Shown: in pieces, positions 47,691-60,345 of the stretch | How the letters are laid out: each line of letters begins with the position of its first letter | Position numbering within the stretch: the first letter of the stretch is position 1 | Assembly: GCA_022410635.1 (NCBI GenBank) | Contig: JAJVDF010000046.1 | Span: forward strand, 1,748,309-1,812,308 | Source of the DNA: Tretioscincus oriximinensis | Taxonomy: Eukaryota; Chordata; Lepidosauria; Squamata; Gymnophthalmidae | Length of the DNA: 64,000 nucleotides | Direction of reading: 5' to 3' | Made by a program: the position numbers and the translations under genes | Notes under the pieces: model-generated | Databases searched by the model: none | Told to the model about the DNA's origin: nothing | Seen by the model: only the letters and a program-made list of their open reading frames with translations

Positions 47691-49884
47691 GTTTAATTAT
47701 CTGAATACCCCATTATTTCTGACTTGTTCAGTATGTTTTTCTGAAGGCAGCTCCTATGGCATTAATTTTAAAGCTGACAACGTCTAGTTAATTTAGTTTG
47801 ATAAAATGGAGTTTACAAGAAAAAAGTAGATACCTTATGATTTATTTATTTGTTTCTATTTATTTCCCTACATGACACAGTGGATTGAAGTGTACATTTC
47901 CATAAACATGTTTTTCTTAAATCTGCCTAAAATAAATCATATTACTTTTCTCTTCAATATCTATGATTTGGTTGGAAGATTACTTCAAAGGAACAGCTAA
48001 TGCACAGAGGAAATAACGCCATCAATCGACGTGTCTTCGTGAAATGCATATTGAAGTTGCACTCAAGTAGAATTTAGTTCTATACCTTTACCTATACAGA
48101 ACTCAGAAGGAGAACCTGCAAGTCCAGAGACTCACTTGGGAAAGAGAATCAGAATAAAGATCCCAAGTGGCAGTGGTTCATATGGATCATAATCAGCACT
48201 ATGCCAAATGATCGGCACTTTGCCACCTCTTTACCTTTTGACAAAAACACACTGGTAAAGGAAAATATGTAATTATTATTTAGGATTTAATCTTAAATTC
48301 TATGTGTCTACACTAATCACTGTCATTTCTCTACGTAAAGGATCGTAATCAGAATTGGTGAGTCTGGAACAGTTTGGCTTGATGAATCTGACCACAGAGA
48401 GGCATAGATGGATCAGTGCAGTTCAAACAAACTTGTGGCATGAGTTTAAAGCTCACATGAGCTTTGACAACTAGGAACAAAAGCTTCTAGCACTGGTACA
48501 TCTAGAGCTGCTTTCAGGACCTATATTGGTACATGACCAAAATCAGTCCCCTGGTAGTCTTAAACTCTTTTGATCTGCCTGGTAGCCATGTTTAAACAGC
48601 AAGTGCAGCAGAGCCTCCTTAATTATGATTATGCTCTATCTCATGGAGATGGAGCATACCTGCAGGAGACATAACCTCACAGAGCTGTATTAATGTGCAA
48701 ATCTACAAATCCCAGAACTGCTTTGTAGAATGGCCCTTAATGTGAATTAAGAGTCCATACAGAAAGGGCCTCTATCTTGCTAATATGGACAAGACTTTTA
48801 GACAGATATCATAATCCAGATACATGTTGTTTTCTTGTTCCCTGGTCACACATCCACTTTTAAAGCTTCTTCAGTCCTGAAGGATGAGCTTAATCCTTCT
48901 TTCTTTCTTCTTCTGGGTTAGTCCAGGTCTTGTTGTATCTTAGATGAGAAATGCAATTACATTTTAACTTCTCACCAAGAACACTAGCATGCATCTTACT
49001 ATTCTTTTTGTTTAAAAAAACTAACTACACACTGCTTCTTATCTCACAATGAGAAACAGCTCATGAGTATGATACTGAATGCAGAAAAAAAAGAAAAAGA
49101 AAAAAAGGAATTGCTATGAATGACCGCTTTAAAGTATCCATAAGGACAGGAGGGGGTGTGTGTTACAATACAGATGCTAATATCTTCATTAACGTTTAGT
49201 GTATTTGAATGTACCAGATAGAAGATACGCAAATAACTGTTATATAGAATTAATGAACGTGGAAGATGAAATGATAAGACTGATTTNAAACAGCCAACAA
49301 ATTGTAGTTCATTTTTTTTATTTGCAAATACGATTGCACCACTAATTTGGAAAGAGATGGAATATTAGTAAATTTACTAGTTCTTTATATCAGTGTAGTC
49401 ATTGCATGGTGCAACATGAATATTACATCAGCAAATGTGTGTAACCTGGGAGTTGGGCTGCTTTTTTCTGCTTGCAGACTCAGTTTTCCTCTGCTGCTCT
49501 AATCAATCAAGGAAAGACTAGCAGCGCAATTTCATTTCCTTCTCATCCAGCCTTCAGGACTTCAGTGGACAACAACGCAACAAGACTGACACAAGCAGAA
49601 AGCGGGAATGGCATACTGTTAAAAGTCAAGCCACTAGGGACTTTAACAGTAGTTCACACTAGAGGCATCAAACAACATCAGATCTTAAAGTCCTCAAGGC
49701 AAAATGGGATTAAACTTGCAACTCTTTTACTTGTTAAAGACTGCGTAGTCTAGCTTGGAAAACTGGATTGCCAAAAATCAGCTTTCAAGGCCTGTTATTC
49801 GATATTGCACATACTTCTTGCTTATTTTTATGGATTCCTGGGAAACAAAGCAAAGCCTGCAATTAAAATCTTATATGCACTCAC
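47691..49884. other. Intron upstream of the EC1 core exon, no gene seen
   Basis: AT-rich. A single arm of foldback family F (cacttttaaagcttcttcag, cctgaaggatgagc) lies at about 48853-48892. An A/G-rich run lies at 49084-49108. The two ORFs at 49472-49970 (+) overlap the antisense of the next exon and show no domain. Confidence 0.55.
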
Positions 49885-49950
49885 CATTCCGACTTTCTTC
49901 ATCAATAGGAACTATTGTTGCTGGAGGCCCTGCTCTGGCCAACTTGCAGT
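49885..49950 (-). CDS. PCDH15: PCDH15 exon, N-terminus of EC1 (66 nt)
   Basis: The exon reads [23 protein letters not shown] on the minus strand, with split codons at both ends (phase 1 in, phase 1 out). Cys in DCKLA corresponds to the first cysteine of the EC1 disulfide. The ATIV isoleucine corresponds to mature Ile22 of the CDH23 interface, and DEES is the first calcium-ligand motif. The acceptor is catatttatag and the donor AATG/gtgagt. It can join directly to the signal-peptide exon or to the 15-nt microexon 773 nt upstream, because both junctions keep the same phase. Confidence 0.95.
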
Positions 49951-50723
49951 CTATAAATATGAAAACATAAGTTAATTCAAGTTCCTGATACAAATTTAAG
50001 TAAATAAAACAGTGATGATTGTAGTGTTTATTATAAAATTTGCTATACATGCTACCATTTTACAAAGTGCATACCTGAATATGACCTAGCTCTTAATTAA
50101 GAGTAGTTTCCCACTGCCTAGTATACATGATCAACAAATGTACCCGGACCCTTCCTTTCATATGCTTCTGAAATCTAAAGGAGGCCCTGGATGGATGTGC
50201 ATAAATGAGGCATCTAGTACAGTTGATTGTTGGGTATATTGACCAGCACACAATAGGTCTAAATATCTTTCATAACTGGTTTATTAAGCTCTTATAACGG
50301 AACTTTGCAGTTGTCTTATACAATATTCAAAAAGCACATCCTAGTATGCATTGCTTCACTAAGATGCTAGGATCTACTTCCTAAAAAAAGCATTTTTAAA
50401 TCATGTACACAAACANCACATATTGGCCACACCACAAAACAGTTAAGTAGCTACTCTTTAATTATACTCTGTGCTAAACAAACCCACAGAGACCCTATGG
50501 CACAGAAGTACTTCAGGATGCAGATAATGGAATGGNAATTTAACCCAAAATAGTAACATAAACCAATGATTAAAAGGAATAAATTGTAATTAAAGCTTTG
50601 CAACAGAAACAAAATAAGTGAAATTTAATTGCAACACAAGTCTCTAACAAGTGGGGGTAAACAAGGGCGGGAGGATGAAAGACAGACAAGCAATTTTCAG
50701 GAAGTTACTCTTTGCCGTCTTAC
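49951..50723. other. Short intron between exon and microexon
   Basis: 773 nt, AT-rich, no repeat recognised. Intronic elements controlling microexon inclusion would be expected here and to the right; the minus-strand tract directly upstream of the microexon acceptor is only weakly pyrimidine-rich (taacttctttccag). Confidence 0.55.
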
Positions 50724-50738
50724 CCTCATATTGCCAGT
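50724..50738 (-). CDS. PCDH15: PCDH15 15-nt alternative microexon (WQYE insert)
   Basis: Fifteen bases, ACTGGCAATATGAGG on the minus strand, sit between a ctttccag acceptor and a gtaagacg donor. In phase 1 they complete an Asp codon and add W-Q-Y-E, then donate the first base of the next Asp, giving D-WQYE-DCKLA. This is the five-residue N-terminal insert that distinguishes PCDH15 isoforms in mammals, so it is probably alternatively spliced here too. A 15-nt unit is too short for ORF or similarity gene finders. Placement rests on exact phase, both splice signals, position just 5' of the next exon, and identity of the encoded residues. Confidence 0.92.
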
Positions 50739-52282
50739 CTGGAAAGAAGTTAAGAGTCATCAATGGAAGCAGAGCAGAATAATGAAAGAAAATAAATAAG
50801 ATTTTTGTTCTGGTTTATAGAGAAAGTTTCAAAGATACATGCATCAGAACAAATAGGAGTTTGAGACATAGATGAGCATTATTCTTCACAAAGAAAAGAG
50901 TTTGCAGTCAATTCCCTGGGAAAATAATTAGAATGATTATTGTCTGCATTAAATTGTATACGGACCTTCAGGAACCCATGATTGATTAAATAATTCACTC
51001 TAAAGTTGCTTCTTGAATGGGTACTATATTTCCAGAACAAGTATTCTCTATTCACTTATACAGTTTTCTTCACTTTTCACATGAATAATATGCAATAAGG
51101 TTTGTTCTAGAACAATAATATATTGTAAGAGCAGCAAACAATGTAATGGAGTCAATAAAACATAGAACTGAAGTCACAAGTTGAATAGCAGTATGAAGAG
51201 TAGTATTTAAAGACAGGAGTTAATTTAAATAGTTGCTTGAAGATATATGAATGATTATATCACAACCTATTTGATGCTCTGTTTTTATCCCAAGTCTCCA
51301 AAAAGGTTTGGACTGATTCATGGAAAGCAGGGTTTATCAATGGCTGTTAGTCATGATGGCTGTGTGATTGCCACTAGCAGGAGTCTAGTGCCACTATTCT
51401 TCATCACTCTGAAGACCATCTACTGGAAATTATAAAGAAGACAAATGATATGTGCCTGTCCTTGGCTGCATGCACACAACATTTACTAACTTGGTGTGAT
51501 GTTCTAACATCTTTGCTACCTAATCATATGTCTTTATGGAGATTTAGCTAGGCTTTACCATGCATCTGAAAAAATGTTCATAGAACATTTTGAAGTAGAA
51601 GATATTGCACATCTTTTTTTGGCTGCATGGTATAAAGCCTATGTCCTCCACTTTAAAGCTGCTTGCAGTCCTGCTATATGCCTTGCCATCGCAAGAAGAT
51701 GAATAGTGAGAGAAGGCACCAACCAGTACAGAGTGAGATTGCCATCAGCTGGACATGCGCAGCTATGTCTTCCTGGTATCCCCTGCATTCTTCTCGTCAG
51801 CTTTGCACCAGCTCCATGAGTATTCCAAGGAAAGTCCCCGCTAAATCTCAGTGAAATCCAGATTTCACTCAATTTCCCTCTCGATGTGCATGGGACTCTT
51901 TTGAGATTGTTTGCCCCCAATGAAAACAATCTGCTGTATTAGATAGGCCATAAATCCAGTGTGTGTTTCTTTTGAACTTATATTCTTAAGTATGAGTATC
52001 CTCTTTTCCCACTTCTGAGAAAGCATATAATAAAAAAGGTAAGCACGATCACAATTCACAGAGAAAAAAGTTCTTCCTCCACCTCTACTAACTACACATT
52101 ATCAATGGTGGGTGTTGTGTAATCATGAAGAAAGAGATAAAGATTTATTTTGCAAAATAACCTAAGGTGCGATCTGATTGATCCAAGGCAGTGTGATCTG
52201 ATTCAGACTGATCCCTGAGCGAGACCTGGGACAAAATGGTATTTTTGCCTTAATATGATAAATCCATTTCTTATGTTTTTAT
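50739..52282. other. Intron, fragments of repeats
   Basis: A CR1 3'-UTR-like remnant (ggtttatcaatggctgttag, tcatgatggctgtg, gccactagcagg) lies at about 51325-51385. A ggctgcatgcacacaac end like that of the palindromic MITE lies at about 51463-51480. Rest unassigned. Confidence 0.5.
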
Positions 52283-52762
52283 AGGTGATCTGATTGAAGT
52301 GTACTAAATCATGCATGGGATGGACAGGGTGAATAGAGAAAAACTGTTTTCTCTATCACACAACACTAGGACCAGAGGGCACTCCTTGAAAGTGATGGGC
52401 AGAAAAGTGAGAACAGACAAAGGAAAGTATTTTTTCANCCAGAGGGTCATCGGCCTGTGGAATTTACTTCCTGAAGAGGTGGTGGTAGCTAACAACTTGG
52501 ATAGTTTCAAGACAAGACTAGACAGGTTTATGGACAACAAAGGTATAAATGTGTAGTAGGATGGATGTCTGGATGTTGCCTCCGGGATGGAGCAACAGGC
52601 AGGACTCCTGAAATACCATTTGCAGGGAGTCATGAACAGGTGCATATTTTGCTTTCCCCTGTTCAGACTGCCCAGGTGCATCTGGTGGGCCTCTATGTGA
52701 GACAAATTGCTGGACTAAATGGGCTGTGGCCTGATCCAGTATGGGTCTTCATATGTTCATAA
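52283..52762 (+). mobile_element. CR1-type LINE, 5'-truncated 3' end
   Basis: Starts gtgatctgattgaagtgtac (the end of ORF2 coding and 3' UTR), passes cacaacactaggaccagagg, cggcctgtggaatttacttc and cagactgcccaggtgcatct, and ends in catatgttcat. Very similar to 14304-14627 over the shared part. The 133-codon minus-strand ORF across it is antisense to CR1 and is not a gene. Confidence 0.85.
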
Positions 52763-55700
52763 CTCATATATTGTTTTATCCTCTTACATAATAAACTCTA
52801 AGAAAGACCACATTAAAACAGCAAGAGATGAATAGCAAAAATTAAATCCTATTGGAAGCAAATTGAAATAGAACCGAACAACCTACTGAAGAAACCTACC
52901 ACTTTATGAACCTTTTTGCACTGAACCCTATTCTGGATTATATCGTGGAATAGGATCTATCCATCAGCATCCTAATAAAGATTTTGGCCAATTATCTGAT
53001 AAAACTTTTTTAAAAAGAATTATCTGCAACAACAAAGCTAGCAACAGCACAATGCTGGAAAGACTTTTTAAACAATCCGTAACTTGTTCGTATAACAACA
53101 TTCATGAGTTAGCAATTCATGAGTTTTTAACTCAAGAGGATTAAGAAAATGTGCCACCCAGGAACGGCTAATTCCTTCCAAAACAGGTCTTCTCTACTAA
53201 ATATTTTACCATGTTTGCATATGTCTAATTGGCCGGACTCCAGAGTCATTAACTGGTGGATTAAGGCATATATCTCTGTGTAAAATATTACTGACAATTA
53301 TAGGAGTTGGAATATACCTAGAGCAAAAGCATTCTGATGTTATTCACATGGTTTGGGGTTTATACACATCACTTAGTTAAGTCTTTGTTATGTTACGATA
53401 CGTGAAATTATAATAACAGTTATATAAGTTACTATTTGTTTTATACTATACTTTTTGATATATAAAAAGGATATTAATTTAAAATTAAAAATAGCATTTG
53501 TTGTATTTAAAACAATATAAAAATTATGTGACAAATAAAATATAGTGAAAATGCAAGCCACTTTCTCCCTTTACTAGGATTACAGGAAAGCTATCATAGG
53601 CCAGGTTAAAAGGTATGTTATAAATAGGACAAATAAAAGGCAGAAGGAGAAAAGGGAGTATATCCTACTCTCTGTGTACAGGGCAGTTTGCAAGGCTAAT
53701 TTTCACCCAAATGTTTACTTCTACCTTTCGCATCAGATACTCATGAATCTACTAGAAATATAGATTGCAAATCTACTTTCTTTCAAATAGATCACCACTC
53801 TCTATGGCCAACACAGGGCTTTGAGAATGGATGTCTCACATGAGAGATTGACTCTTAATATCCGAGCCATTTGTGCTTCAAACGGGTGCTTAAGGATCAT
53901 GTAATTTTGGTTCCTGGTGAACCTTTGCAAGGAGACTGCTTCAAAGTCAACACAGAAAGATTGCACCTCTGACTGTAGTGGAACTACAAAAATGTTCTCA
54001 TTTTGTGATCTTAATATACATTTGGATCTACATTCACAACCCAGAAGGAACAGAGAGGTAAGAGAACAATGCCATCAGCATACTGTGTCTAAATTCCATT
54101 TAATTGGATAAGAAAAAATATTCCAAAGATTAAAGGGAATTGGACCAAATGATAGTTGTCCATCTTACTATCCTTGATTGAATTCTTATTATTGCTTGAG
54201 TTAATGGTGGGTACATTTGCTTATGAAGACAAAGTCCATTCACTAATTCTCAAGCTGAAAACGTATTAGTTGCACACCATTCTGTTCCCAATGTTCCCTC
54301 ATGTCCTCAAGAGCAACTTTTCAGCGAGGCTGACAACATGTGGACCATCATGCAGAAATTCAAGCCTGGTGCTAAAATGCTTCTGATCACCTAACCCACT
54401 AATTATCCATAGTGCAGACTATGCTTAGAGCAGGCTACCTAGATCAATCCAATACAAAAGTGTGGAAACAACCTATGTTTTGTGTTTATAAATCTGTAAA
54501 TTATCTGCCATATAATTATTAACAGAGATGCTGAGGAAGCACCTTTGAACTTCATAATGTGAACTTATTTTCTTACAGTCAATACAAGTTTGATCTTTCC
54601 AAAGACAAGAAGAATATACAAAGAATCACATATATGGTAAATACGGCAGAAGAAACAGAGATTTAGTAGAATATATGCTCCCAACAGAAAGAGAGATGGA
54701 ATAATGGACACTGATAAGTAGTCCATAAACTAGGTTAAAGAAGTTAGTGGAAGGGTGTCTGAGTACAATGTTCATGTAGTTTCAATGGAATAAAGTTTAT
54801 TTAAAAACAAAAACATTTGACTAAAACCTTCTAGACACATACTTTTTCACATTTTACAGAATAATTCTTAAATAAAAAAGTAAATCAAATGCACATCAAA
54901 TCTATGATTAAAATGCATACAACAGTATTATCACATCAGTCTCCATATAGGACACACCTGAAAACAGATATATAGTATTCTTAAATTACATCAATATCCA
55001 AATGAAAGAAAAAGTGTGATTTTAGGTTGGTATCCGACTAGTGGTTTGTCCAGATGCTTGGGACATTGTGATGTTCTCTCACTCATAGGGGCTCTTTTGA
55101 AAGTCTGTGTTGATATGAACCACACAATAAGCTGCTGTCACATGTCAAGGATTATCAACTTTGTTAGGCATCCCCATCTCATTTATGGAGACCTGGGTAT
55201 TGGTATACCAGGCCAATAGCTCATGTACCCCCACAAGTATATAAGTAAGTATATCAGTGTAATACACAGTATTATGGGGAGAATCCCAAAATCTGTATTT
55301 CCCTGCATTTCTATTTGTTGTCACTGGCTAAAACTACTGGAATTTATGAGACGCTGTTTACAGAACATCTCTGAACAACACTCAATATGTTATTGTTTTT
55401 AACACAAGAAGAGTCACCAATAGCTTTTATTCCCTATATCAAATAATTGCAAACTTCTACAGCCCCCCCACTTCTCAATTTGGCAGAATAAAAGTAGCCA
55501 AAACAGTATTACAAAACTGTACATCTGGCAACCTGTTAACTAGGACACTGAAACATGCCATGGTTATCTTGGGGGATCCAGCCAGAGTTTTGTAACATAA
55601 GCAGATCAGGAGGTGATATGTCTTTGCAAGTCTCTTATGTAGTCTCATTACAAAACATTTACTTGCTCCTTTTAACAGCTGCATGAGTTATTTTCAATAT

Positions 55701-56014
55701 TAAATACCTTTTGAGCCATTAGGAGATTTGTGGCAGCTGGAAAACATTATTCTGATCATTATCTGTTGTGGAGCAAATAATTTTCAATCCCATTTTATTT
55801 GCTTTGAAAGTGGCTGTATGGCTGTTGGGAATTACTGGGAAAACAACATTTGTCTGAGTTGTTTGTACATGTTTCTATCATGTATTTGAATTATAACAGT
55901 GGGGAAACATTACCGGGGCCCATTATACCACTGAGAAACACCTTGGTGTTGAAACACATCTGCTTTGCCTTTCCTGGATATGATCTTTTATTCACTGGAT
56001 ATGCTTTGTTATTG
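52763..56014. other. Intron, no gene seen
   Basis: AT-rich throughout, no repeat family or coding frame recognised. Confidence 0.6.
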
Positions 56015-56215
56015 GGGTATGGAATTTACTTCTAGAGAAAGTGTGATAATCACCAGTCTGGGTAAATTTAAGATAGGATAAGATCAACTCATGAAGTCCA
56101 AGTGCTTCTTGGTACTGTCTCCAGATTGGAATGACAGACAGGTTTTATCTAAATGCCTTTTGCAGGGACTCAAAGGTATTTTACATCTCCACCTGGTCTA
56201 TCACAGNGGGTGGGG
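56015..56215 (+). mobile_element. CR1-type LINE 3'-UTR fragment, diverged
   Basis: ggtatggaatttacttctag, aatttaagataggataagat, tctccagattggaatgacag and ccttttgcagggactcaaag follow the order of the CR1 3' UTR. It lacks the terminal ttcttatg repeats. Confidence 0.6.
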
Positions 56216-56859
56216 GTGGCAGATAACTGCCTTCTACATGCTAGTTTTTTCCACCTACAGTAGATAAAAAATAAACTCAAGATAGCCTAATTTGGCATAT
56301 CAATAGACATTTTTAAAAGGTCTATTAGGAGACTAGGGAGACTAAGGATAGCGCACTAGCAGACAGGGAATCCAGAATGCATCAAAATGCACTGAAAAAA
56401 CTGGTGCCCTTGAAAGCTCTGAGACTCCAGGTAATCTGATCTTAATGGAGTTAAGTATGAAAACATACTTATTTTTGAATTTCTGTTTATCAGTGNTAAT
56501 TACATAGACAAGCCTCTCTTCATCCCTTCTTATCCTAGGGTTAAGGGCTGTGATTTGATTTNACCTACTAAGCCTTATCTGATAGCTGCATCTGCTAACT
56601 TCTGCATATTTCTTCTAAACTATGGTTCAGACTTCTGAACTATGGTTCCAGTTGAATAATTATGCTTCTTGCTGAACTCCAGATCAATATTTTCATATCC
56701 TTATACTTACATCTATTTGCTTTTTATATATACATAAAATGATAAGAATGGAATTCAGACAGGAAAAATAACAGCATGTTTTGGAGAACAAATTCATGTA
56801 GGCTAGCAGATCGAGCAATTGACCCTGTCTAGCAATACAATATACAAACAAATATCAAA

Positions 56860-57005
56860 TCTAGCAAAGGAGCTAGTAGCACTTTGAGACTAACTTGAGA
56901 AAAGTGGGTGGCATAAGCTTTCGCAGACACGTCTACTTCTTCAGATGCTGAGGGACTAATGTCAGGGTCAGGTATTTATATAAAACTGTGTATGGGAGAT
57001 CTGTA
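56860..57005 (+). repeat. Dispersed short repeat, family R, extended form
   Basis: tctagcaaaggagctagtag, cactttgagactaacttgag, then gtggcataagctttcgcaga cacgtctacttcttcagatg. Same extension as the copy at 11.2 kb. Confidence 0.6.
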
Positions 57006-58194
57006 TGGGAAATATCAAATCTGTATTTCATAGATTTTGAAGTATATTTTCTTTAATGTGCATTAAGATACTTATATGTGGATTCTACCACCTCTGTGCT
57101 GCTTTTGAATACATTTTTTCTTGTTTGTGGCTGCAGATAGTTTCTCTCTCTAAGCTGTGCACATAAAGAAAATGTTTGTACATAAGGAGCATTCTGGATC
57201 AAGGAAATACTTTCTTCCCTCCCCCACCATCATGACATTCCCTTCCAGGATTATCTCCCCTAAATCAGCTGGAAAACATGAATAAATCCGGCAATTAAAA
57301 TCAGCAGTTATCCAGCGTCAGCTACACAACTCAGCCTGACATTTCTCTTTCTCAGCCAACTAAATGCCAATATAACTATTGCAAGAATTGCTCTTTCTAA
57401 ACCAGTCATATGAATGAGAGCCCCCATGTTCAATGAAGATTTTAAAGCCAGGGTTTGGTTTTGCAAGAACTTAATCAGATAGTTGACTTTGAGGAAAAAT
57501 GATGTGATTATGACAAAACAATTTTCTTGAGATATAAATTATAACGCTAAAGTACAAACTCTCTNTGTGTGTATGAAGATACAATTTCAAATACTCTACC
57601 TAAAGTGAAAATACTATAGAGAACGGAATGTATCTGTGAAAGCTATTTATTCTATAAGTGGAAAACAATGGTATCTAACTAGCACAGGCTCATTGATACT
57701 ATGTTGCTGTATGAGAAAGCTTCAAGTCTACTAATGGCTAAAGCAAGCTGAACAACCATTTCCTTTTTATATCTATTCAGAAAGCTTTGTCAAGTGATGG
57801 AGGGTCTGGAAAATCTATCCAACGTATCTGTTCTCTCAGATTTAAATTCTTCCAAGAACTCAAGACTAACATTTCAGTTTATAACACTTTCAGTTACCAG
57901 TAACTTGACCAGCTGGGTTTGAGTTCAGTCATCGACTCATTCATATATATAAAGTATATCTGCAACTTTTATTTCAATCNTTTAATGGTCCTTGTTTACT
58001 AGAAATTTATGTATTTCCCTAGTGAGTAGGGAGAAGTGTTCATTCCTTTTTCCTTTTTCCTGGTCTTACACGCCTAGGTTAATTGTCTCTAGGCTGTCAC
58101 CTCCTTATGCCCAAGAACTCAGACAACAATTGTGCCACAGCTGGTTGCAAAAGTTCCTTCACTTCTGCAGAGAAGAAATATCTCCCTACTAAGA
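57006..58194. other. Intron, no gene seen
   Basis: AT-rich; no family recognised. Confidence 0.6.
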
Positions 58195-58395
58195 ACATTT
58201 ATAAGAACATAAGACCATAAGAGGAGCCCTCCTGAATTAAGCCACAGCCCATCTAGTCTCACACAGTGGTCCACCAATTGCACCTGGGCAGTCTCGAACA
58301 GAAGGCAAAATCTTCAACTGTTCTTGACTCCCTGGAAATGGCATTTCAGGAATACTTCCTGTTGCTCCATCTTGGAGGCAGTATCAAAACATTCC
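58195..58395 (-). mobile_element. CR1-type LINE 3' end
   Basis: The plus strand begins ttataagaacataagaccat (terminal CR1 repeats reversed), then agcccatctagtctcacaca, ctgggcagtctcgaacagaa and gctccatcttggaggcagta. Same tail family as the plus-strand copies, opposite orientation. A CAAACAAA-type short duplication follows at 58466-58520. Confidence 0.75.
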
Positions 58396-58988
58396 TTACA
58401 CTAGTCCTATTAGACATGGCAAGTCAAGATATTTAATTTTCCACATTCATCTTGTAGTAACTGTTTACTCAAACAAACAAAACAAACTCAACTCAAACAA
58501 ACAAAACAAACTCAAACAATAAAATGGATTCAACTAGAGGATAGGGTTGCAGTTAAGGGAGCAATGGGCTAATAGTGGTTTCAACTAATCCACCAGAATT
58601 TGCAGGAATCTTTTATATTTCCTAGGGCTGCAAGTGGGGAGAGGATTAACCTGTCAATTTTTTTGTCAGGAAATCTGGTCAAGAGAGTAACTTTGTATAT
58701 TTTAAGTCTTATCAATGCAAATCTGGCTGCACAAAAGATAATCTCATTCTTAAGTCATATTTAAACTCTTCTGAGATTTTGCAATGAAGAAGCTTTATAG
58801 GAATAAAATAAATACAAATAAATATCACTAGATTTACTACCTGCACTTTGCAAACTTAGGGTGGATGTACAAGATGGACAAACATATTAGTAGCTTCATT
58901 TAGAAACATTCATGTGTTCATAATTTATTATGTTCAGAATATAGCCCTTATAAACTGTTTTACCAAGAAACAGAACAATACTTTTGCA
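58396..58988. other. Intron, no gene seen
   Basis: AT-rich; contains aacaaacaaaacaaactcaa duplicated at about 58470-58520. Confidence 0.55.
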
Positions 58989-59125
58989 AATAAATTCAGT
59001 AAGGGGGCTAGTATCACTTGGAGATTAAGAGGGGAATTCAGTCTCCTATTAGTCTCCAAGTGCTTGCTGGACTTTCTGAACCAAGACTAATATGGCTATT
59101 TCTCTGAAATCAACTAATTTGCAAA
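58989..59125. repeat. Family R repeat, second head-to-head inverted arrangement
   Basis: ggggctagtatcacttggag on the left is mirrored by ctcctattagtctccaagtg cttgctgg on the right; the outer end aatatggctatttctctgaa matches the unit at 40.2 kb. Confidence 0.55.
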
Positions 59126-60197
59126 TAAATGCCATTAGCAAGGTATTAGTCCTTAAGACCGACAATCACATAGATCACATAGATTTCAGCAAGAAACTAT
59201 ATTATACTTTCCTCTGAACATCAAAACACTACTTGCAGATGGACATTAATAGTATTCTCTAAAGGCAGAGCATAAGCTGATATAAACAGACAGCAGAGAA
59301 GGGAATAAACCAAGAGTAATTTGAAGTACAAATGAGCTCACACATCTTATTTTTCTTGTTGTCACTGAAAAGAAAGTAATATACAGAATGTTGTGTAAAC
59401 ATAATTATGTAACTGCAACCTAGTGACACAATTCCATAAAAAAAAGCTGGGAAAAGAAACAAAACCCAAATCAAATCCATGCTTGGCAGTGAGTCATGTT
59501 GGTTCATATTGCTAGCAGCTGAAACTGCAGCTATTGCTATGAAGCCAGAATATAAGATATAAATGCCAGAAGCAGTGTGGAAGCCTAACTGTTAAAAATG
59601 ACAGACTCACAGAGCCAACTATATTCTGCTAAAATAACAGGCTCTTTTACATTAATAACAGAAAGAAGTGGGTTCTTCATGAGGCCTACTAAGATCTGTA
59701 TTCTACTGTTCCAAAAGTTATCAAAATATCATTTGTTCTAATATGGTACACTTCTTTGCCCAGAATTGAAAGTGTGTTCTTACAACTTATTTATTTTCTT
59801 GATGTCTAGCCATGAGAAAAAAATTAAGTGAAAACTAAAACTAAATGATAACATAAACACTTTTAGTTTGTGATGAAACATTACAAAAGGTGCACCTCAG
59901 AGGTGTGTCTGTTCCGAAACACCTTTTAATCTAGTTGGGAGAAAAAGAAATGGAATTGATATTGCTTTCCTTTTTTTTCTTCTCCTCAAACTAGACATTC
60001 CAGTGCCATGGGTTATTGTGAGGTCAGTGTTCTGGATTATTTTTGGCTGGAAACCAGCCACCTCTGGGTGAGGGTAAAAAAGGTCTGGGACATCCTCCCT
60101 CTCTAATCATATGCAACTATAGGTGGGATTTTTCAGCTATTTCCCCTTTATGGCAACCATTCCCTCTTTTTAAAATCTCTGATTGCATAACTGCACA
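59126..60197. other. Intron, no gene seen
   Basis: AT-rich, no family recognised. Confidence 0.6.
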
Positions 60198-60345
60198 CAG
60201 GCTGCATGCACTCATCACTTATTTATTCCACTATATTCCACAATAAAGCATGGATATTCTAGAATAAACCAGTCCACATAATACTTTATTGTGGAATATT
60301 CCACTATAGTAGTGGAATAAAAGAGATGTGGGGATGCAGCTAAAA
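60198..60345. mobile_element. Palindromic MITE, copy 2 (inverted relative to copy 1)
   Basis: Begins caggctgcatgcactcatca and ends atgtggggatgcagct, with tattccactatattccacaa, catggatattctagaataaa and gtggaatattccactatagt between. Its reverse complement aligns with 24172-24306 end to end. TIR-like ends GGCTGCATSCAC. Confidence 0.65.

Noticed and set aside
52304..52705. 133-codon minus-strand ORF
   Set aside because: It is antisense to a CR1 3' UTR and recurs, slightly changed, at 14286-14559, so it follows from the repeat and is not a gene.
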